64,000 nt of DNA from Mercurialis annua (taxonomy: Eukaryota; Streptophyta; Magnoliopsida; Malpighiales; Euphorbiaceae). The translations under genes were made by a program, and so were the position numbers. Positions 58,050-64,000 of the stretch are shown here, one piece after another. The first letter of the stretch is position 1; every line of letters starts with the position of its first letter. The stretch is from the NCBI RefSeq assembly GCF_937616625.2, contig NC_065570.1:7512001-7576000 (forward strand), given 5' to 3'. The notes beneath the pieces were generated by a model. It was not told the origin of the DNA, ran no database searches, and was given only the letters and a program-made list of their open reading frames with translations.

Positions 58050-58456
58050 AATTCATCTTCCATACTAAAGTTAGTAAGGGCATATTTGGTAAATAACATT
58101 GAATTTAATAAATGAGATATAGTATGTACCCTTTGAATGGCCACTATTCTGTTTTTATAGGTGATTGTGCAAACCCTGTGGGGCTCTTGAATTTTATAAG
58201 TATTCCATTATGTCCTAATTATGTCATAATAATTTCATAACAAGAAACAAATATAATGTTGAATCTTGAAAGCTAGTGTGTGAGGCAATATCATCAAACT
58301 TCTTAATTATTGTTTTAAGATTTTTGTCCGTTACATGTTGTAGTAGTGTTTATTTTAGAATAATAAATGTTATAGATAAGGATGCATAATTGCATTACTT
58401 AATCCAACTAGTTAAATTAATCATCTTTCAACTATACATTTAAATTATTCTGAATT

Positions 58457-58969
58457 GGCTTAACCCCTGAAAAAACCCCCAACTTTCAACCCCCTTTCGT
58501 TTGCACCCTCACCTTTCAAAATCTCCAATTTTACCCAAATTATCACCTTTCATTTTCAATTGCACCCTAAAAATATTAAATTGGGCTTTTGTCACTAAAA
58601 AAAAGTTGAAATCGATACTTTATATTTTAATTCATGTTCTAAATAGTCTTTAATGTTTAAATTTCAACAACAAAACCATATTTAATGATATTTTTAATTG
58701 ATTTATATTTTATATAAAAAAATTAACTTTTAAAATTTTAGGAAATATGGTTTTATTGTTGAAATTTAAACATTGAGGACTATTTAGAATATGTATTAAA
58801 ATATAAATTATCGATTTGAACTTTTTTATAGTGAAAAAGAGCTAATTTAATATTTTTAGGGTGCAATTGAAAATGAAAGGTGGAAATTTGGGTAAAATTG
58901 GAGATTTTGAAAGGTGAGGGTGCAAATGAAGGGGGGTTGAAAGGTGGGGGGTTTTTCAGGGGATTAGCC
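58457..58969. mobile_element. Mutator-type foldback element, long arms (513 bp)
   Basis: GGCTTAACCCCTGAAAAA at the left and, on the other strand from the right, GGCTAATCCCCTGAAAAA. The two halves are complementary almost throughout: CACCTTTCATTTTCAATTGC, TTAAATTTCAACAACAAAAC and GACTATTTAGAA-type blocks pair across the centre. A perfect 9-bp duplication TTCTGAATT lies at 58448-58456 and 58970-58978. No ORF. Confidence 0.9.
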
Positions 58970-59249
58970 TTCTGAATTTCATCAAAGTATTATATTCTCT
59001 ATAGAATATTGACCAATATATCGGCATCTTTTTTTTCTTCCAAAAGGTAGAATAGTATATCGGCATCTCCTTTTTGTTAAGAAATTTTTATGATAATATC
59101 TCTGGAAATATTCATCATCGTATTAGCATTAATAAATTTATTTTAGAAAAATATATGTTTAGGTTTTATTATATATTTCTGTCAATAGGGTCCCTCTACT
59201 ATAATTTACATATATTTATATTTTTAAGGAAAAAGGATAAAATATGTTT

Positions 59250-59475
59250 AAGTTATGGGTAAAGTATGCTTTCAACGTCTGAAAAGGTCAAATAAACCCG
59301 CCTCTAATGTTTTAAAATTGTATCATCTAAACCCTCATTAGAGGTCGTCGAGGACCCTAACATTTGTTAAATCGTATCAATGAGGAGCCCTAATGAGGGC
59401 TTAGATGATACAGTTTAAAAACGCTAAAGTTCTCGTTGCACCTTTCTAAACGTTGAGGGCCTACTTAATCCATAG
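59250..59475. repeat. foldback repeat
   Basis: TTATGGGTAAAGTATGC at the left pairs loosely with TACTTAATCCATA at the right, and GTATCATCTAAACCCTCATT with AATGAGGGCTTAGATGATAC in the middle. MITE-like; the ends are approximate and no target duplication was found. Confidence 0.5.
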
Positions 59476-59479
59476 GCTA

Positions 59480-61500
59480 AATGTAAAGGATTTATTTGAC
59501 CCTTTTTTCTATTTTCAATTTTATAGATATTAGTCATGCCATCATAAGAAGTGTTAACAGTGTTAAGTTAGACTAAAAGTACCGATTGAAAACTTATTAA
59601 AATAATAATGCAAGAGCACAATTTGAAAAATTAATATAAAAATAAATAAATTTATCTAAATCGCATTAACGATGGGTTAAGTATGCAAATTTTAATTCCA
59701 TAACAATGTCTTTCAAAATTTAAAATATAGAAATTTCATCTTGACAAATAACAATAGAAGGACGCAATTAGAAAAAAATATTAGTATAAAAATCTAAATA
59801 TATATTTTACCAGTATTTTTTAAAAATTATTATGTTTACAAATTTGATGAAGGGTGACCATAGAAATAAAAGTATGAAGATCCCAATCAATAAAATTCAA
59901 TTAAAAATATATTTGGTTGAAAATAATTCAGTAAAATTTATTTGTAAGTAAATATATAGTTGTATTTATGTTATTTAAAATTATATTTTTTAAATAACAA
60001 ATTTATGACAGATGAATTACAAAATGGATTCAGCAATAAATAAATAAAAAATTAGATTAGAATTGAATCAAATAAGAAATAAAATTCAATTTCTTATAAG
60101 TTGTATCATTATAAACGGGTTATGTAATTAAGCTGAACTTATTATTTACCGAGTTTTTTTTAATCAGAAATATCATTATAGTGTTACTAACAACTTATTT
60201 GACCCGTAATAAACTTAATCAATGGTATTATTTAAAGTACAAAAATACAAAAGAAAATTGTTTAAGGTGTTGATTATTTAATATTCAATGATAGCTAGTT
60301 TAAAATATATAATTAACACCATGGTCAATATGAAATTTATGGATAACGATTTATTTTAACCTTTGCGTTAAAATAATTCTATGTAAAATATATGGGATGT
60401 GAAATGCATGATTGGGATTTATATGTCTAATAAATTCATTATATATGATGAAAATAGAGTTCGAGTCATTAACGTCTCTACCAACAAATTACATAAACCA
60501 TTAGATTGTAATGTAAGCCAAAATTAGTATATTTCATAAATTAATTTATCGATTTCAGTCATTTTAATTACTAGCTATAGAGTTTCAAAAAAATAAAAAA
60601 TTACTAGCTATAGAGTGATGACTTTTGTTCTGGCTTTTTACCATCCAAAACTATAATGCCACGAAATGGGATCTTTCAGATTTTAAGTTTAGGGCTACGT
60701 AAACTGAATCTTTTTGGTAGTATTTTACATGCAGTTCGATTGTTATTTACATATTAATATATTTATGAGTTCTTCCATTTGATTTTATATTATGTTTTTT
60801 TTAGAATATATTATGTTTTTTTATTCAACAAATATATAACCCTCAATCGAAAAACGCACTTGGATAAACCTATTTTAGCTAAATCTAGGCAATATAATAT
60901 TTTTACTGCTTCGACTATATCTTTTTGCAGAACAGTTACCAACATTTTATTTATTACATTTTGATAATCTAACTATTATTTTTATAACAATGAAATGCTA
61001 TTATATGATTTTAGTTTAACTTTTAACCTATATAAATGGGGGAAAATAATATAATCAATTCACAGTTAGACATCATATAGTGTGGTTAACTACGCCATTT
61101 TATATCTCAATTTCAGATAGATAAAAAATTGATTTAAAATAATAAAATAACCTCCATTTGTTGTAAAAATTATAGTTGAATTACCGAAATCTAACAAATG
61201 AAACATCAATCACCATTATGTAAAAAATTAGTAATATTTAAGCAACCATAAAAATACTTAATTTACAATTTTATATTTCTTCAGCCGTTTTTTGTTATTC
61301 CTACACAAAATCGAGTTCAGATAGAAATCTAGGTCATCTCGTTCTTCTTCGATAAACACAAAAACCGTAAATTACTTACTCTTTCTTTTTCATTAAAAAC
61401 ACGAACCACTGGACCTACTTTTTTTATTACTAAACCTAGCTAACTGCTTTTACAAAACATATTTTGGATTGTTTTTGGAGTTATCCGCTACCAAGTTTCT
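59480..61500. other. AT-rich intergenic stretch
   Basis: No gene recognised. Short frames at 60779-60964 and similar lack any motif. Confidence 0.45.
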
Positions 61501-61520
61501 AGGATTGTTCTCTGCAGGTA

Positions 61521-62257
61521 ATGGAGACCTCGAAACAAATTTCTTCAAAAGCCACAAGCTCTTGTTTGCCACCAGGTGTGTGCAAAAAGCGATCGAAACC
61601 GAAAAACCAAACCGACTAAAATATTCAGTTCGATTCGATTTTTAAAATATTTGGTTCGGTTTTTTTTCTTGAAACTGGAAAATTGGATAAACCGAACCGA
61701 CAGAATTATTGTATATATAAATTAAATACTGTCATTTATTTACTAAATTACAGAGTAGTGTGGTGGTATAGTGTGCTTTATACTAAATAAGGGACCACAG
61801 TTCTAGTCCCAAAATTCTCTTTTTCTATCAAAATTCAGAAAAATAGAAGAAAAATAGAGAAAAGTGGATGATGGGATTCAAATCCAGGAAGAATAGATAA
61901 AATGCACGACAGTTTCCAACAAGCCACAAACTGATAATGATATATCTGTACGCGAATAGGTCTATATCGGTTACCGACCGAACCAAACCAAAATATATAT
62001 TCTATTTAGGTTTGGTTTTTTCAGGAGGAAAAAACCAATCAATTTTGGTTGCAAGGCTCGGTTTGATAACCGAACCGACCGATGCACACCTTTATTTGCC
62101 ACAAGTAATAGAGACTTCTAATTTTGGTGTGTGTAACAATTTTGATGGGCACTTTGTTAAGATGGGTGGTCAAACAACATATTTTAAGGGTGATATTAAG
62201 TATGATGTTGGATTTAACATGTGTTCACCTAGAAATATTCCGGACTCTAATCTTTGA
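61521..62257 (+). pseudogene. short ORF split by a hAT-like insertion, family unknown
   Basis: The part before the insertion is 61521-61572 (starts METSKQISSKATSSCLP) and the part after it is 62103-62257 (contains NNFDGHFVKMGGQTTYF, ends RNIPDSNL then TGA). If the element 61573-62094 and one TTTGCCAC copy are disregarded, the frame continues through with no stop: 17 codons, one bridging codon, 51 codons including the stop. CTGCAG just before the ATG could be a splice acceptor, so this may be an internal exon. I do not recognise the family. Short length means the open frame could be chance. Confidence 0.4.
61573..62094. mobile_element. hAT-like element (522 bp) inside a short ORF
   Basis: It begins CAGGTGTGTGCA and ends TGCACACCTTTA (inverted, a few mismatches). 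A perfect 8-bp duplication TTTGCCAC lies at 61565-61572 and 62095-62102. Subterminal AACCGAACC / GGTTCGG repeats match the style of 1089-1626. The frame at 61937 that runs into 62257 is a fusion of element sequence with the host ORF. Confidence 0.88.
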
Positions 62258-62708
62258 ATTTATAAATGGGATCGGTTTGAGGTTTGATGCTTTAACGAAC
62301 CTATAAAGATATTCACATGACTTCTTTGATTAAAAACACTTAACCACGTGATTTAAATGATAATAATATGGGAGTTAATAAACTCAGGCGAGATTAATAC
62401 TGAAAACTACTTCTAAATTAAAACAATCCGGAGATTGCGGGATAAAAAAACTGACTTGGTTTTTGATTGATTGATTTGTTTATACAAAAATAATGAATCT
62501 CTGAGTTATATATAGTTCTACAAAACCAAAATTCCTAATTTAACTATAACTAATATTCTTAAAGAGAAACACTCCTAATAAGTTGCAAATTCCTAATAAA
62601 AATAAAAGCTAATCTAAAAAGGCTTTGAGTTGGGATTAATCCCCTTAATAAGCGCACATGATGTTCGGACCCATAATATTTTTGGGCCGGTGTAAACAAC
62701 ATGAATAG

Positions 62709-64000
62709 TGTCACGACCCAATTTCATGAATCGTGACCGGCGCTAGGGTATGGGTATTGTTGTACCAAAACCCGTAGCAAGCCTTGCGGAAATCAAATAA
62801 CATTTAAACCTGCAGAAAACTGTTCGGGGGCAACCGAGACTCCAACCTAAGTCTAGCAATTTATAATACAGTTCTAATATAAATAACTTAAGTATCTGAA
62901 ATATACCACGGCATGCCTTAAATATAATATTAAAATATTCCAGTGTAAACATGCTAATAATAAATAATCGGTCTACTCGACAATCCCAATGCAATAACAA
63001 ATGTAATATATAAACTAGTTCTACTGCGGTCTAAGAGTTTGAAAACAGAAACTAGTTTAATAACATAAAAAACCTCCGAGGAATCAAAATAATCGGAGTG
63101 GACCAGCTTTCAAATCACGAACCTGGAAAATTTGGGAACACAACGGGGTCAGATATACTGAGATGAGTTCGCAATACTATTTACATTTATTAAGTTTAAA
63201 ACCCTTAAATCAAAACATTTTTATACTAATATAATATGATTATGGAAAAACAGTATTGAAATGATCCCAGCGTAAGTATGACATAGCATACCGAAACCCA
63301 GAGTGGACGGGAACAAATCCTCGTCATATAAATATACCAGCGTAAGCAAGACTTTAGTCTGCCGTTTCCCAGAGTACTTACCGGTGCACACAGTCTCGAT
63401 ACAAGCCTATCGAGTAGCTCGTTTCAATCCAGATCCATAATCCGTAAAAACAGTTCACAAACATTTATAATATTAAAATACGATGCGGTACTTAATAAAG
63501 CGGTAAATAGCACTACAAACTCACTGCTTGCTTATCCACGTGATCTTGGCAAACAGCTAACCCTGCGTAGACTCCGAAGCACGAACAGTCGACAGGTCTA
63601 AAATAATAAATAGGTTAAAATCCGTTGACCCCTAACTCTAAGATCACTAGACACCACGTAGGACTAGCACAATTAAATAACCAGATAAATCACAGAAGAA
63701 CACAATTCTCAAATAAATTATAATGCCGTAATTAATTCAAGACTATTGAGTTCGTACTTAAATCCAATCCGAAAATATTATTAAAATAATATTTAATTGA
63801 TAAATAAAATCAATTCCTCAAATAGTGGGGTAGCCGAATTTCTTAAAACTACCAAGCTATCCCACAAGTCGGTGACCCAAGTCCAAACCGACCCAACCAT
63901 AAAGCCAGAGTTATAAACCACAGTTTATAATTAATATTAAATAAAATATTAATTAATATCAAAATAGAACTCAATAGCTTGAAACCCAAGTAATTAAATA
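62709..64000. mobile_element. possible LTR start of a retrotransposon, runs off the window
   Basis: TGTCACGACCCAATTTCATG, followed by GACCGGCGCTAGGG, resembles the 5' start of plant Ty3/gypsy-type LTRs as I recall them. Base composition from here on is less AT-rich than the preceding spacer. No coding domain, primer-binding site or second LTR is inside the window, so this is tentative. Confidence 0.35.

Noticed and set aside
61937..62257. 106-codon frame as a gene in its own right
   Set aside because: Its first half is hAT-like element sequence; only the part after 62103 belongs to the host frame.

Overview
This window is nuclear DNA from a flowering plant, almost certainly a eudicot. It is AT-rich with wide intergenic spaces. 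The genes have GT-AG introns, plant-specific families are present (plastid ferritin, PYR/PYL ABA receptor, TBL acetyltransferase, DUF538, GRAS), and the spaces are full of small DNA transposons with clean target-site duplications (TSDs). The species cannot be named from the sequence.

Layout. 1-5.5 kb: a Stowaway MITE, a hAT-like element, a small conserved plant gene (95 aa, 2 exons, +) and an 8-exon plastid ferritin gene (-). 5.5-10.6 kb: transposon-filled spacer. 10.7-12.9 kb: a mitoferrin-type carrier (+) with a Helitron in its intron. 13.4-15.5 kb: a DUF538 gene (-). 16-24 kb: a doubtful 47-codon ORF with a leader-like region, tRNA-derived SINEs, and a MULE-type MITE with a CACTA MITE nested in it. 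24.4-25.1 kb: an intronless PYL-type ABA receptor (+). 25-35 kb: gene-poor, with foldback elements and two elements that share one 8-bp target sequence. 35.4-38.5 kb: a TBL/DUF231 gene (+) whose second intron holds a tRNA-Leu(AAG) gene. 39-43.5 kb: two members of an element family full of TTATCAT-type repeats. 43.9-50.2 kb: a full ubiquitin-activating enzyme E1 gene (+, 6 coding exons). 51.9-53.5 kb: an intronless GRAS regulator (-) with a 180-bp palindromic MITE just upstream. 56-59 kb: a broken Ty1/copia remnant beside two MULE-type elements. 61.5-62.3 kb: a short ORF split by a hAT-like insertion. 62.7 kb to the end: a possible LTR start.

How the genes relate. They are not an operon and each has its own function: plastid iron storage, mitochondrial iron import, ABA perception, cell-wall polysaccharide acetylation, ubiquitin activation and transcription control. 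Two points of organisation stand out. Ferritin and mitoferrin lie head to head about 5.5 kb apart. The set ferritin / PYL / TBL, and separately E1 / mitoferrin, recalls neighbouring loci on Arabidopsis chromosome 2 as I remember them, so the window may keep ancestral gene neighbourhoods expanded by transposons. I found no CRISPR array, no bacterial-type system and no clearly new multi-gene system. The new material is mostly transposon architecture.
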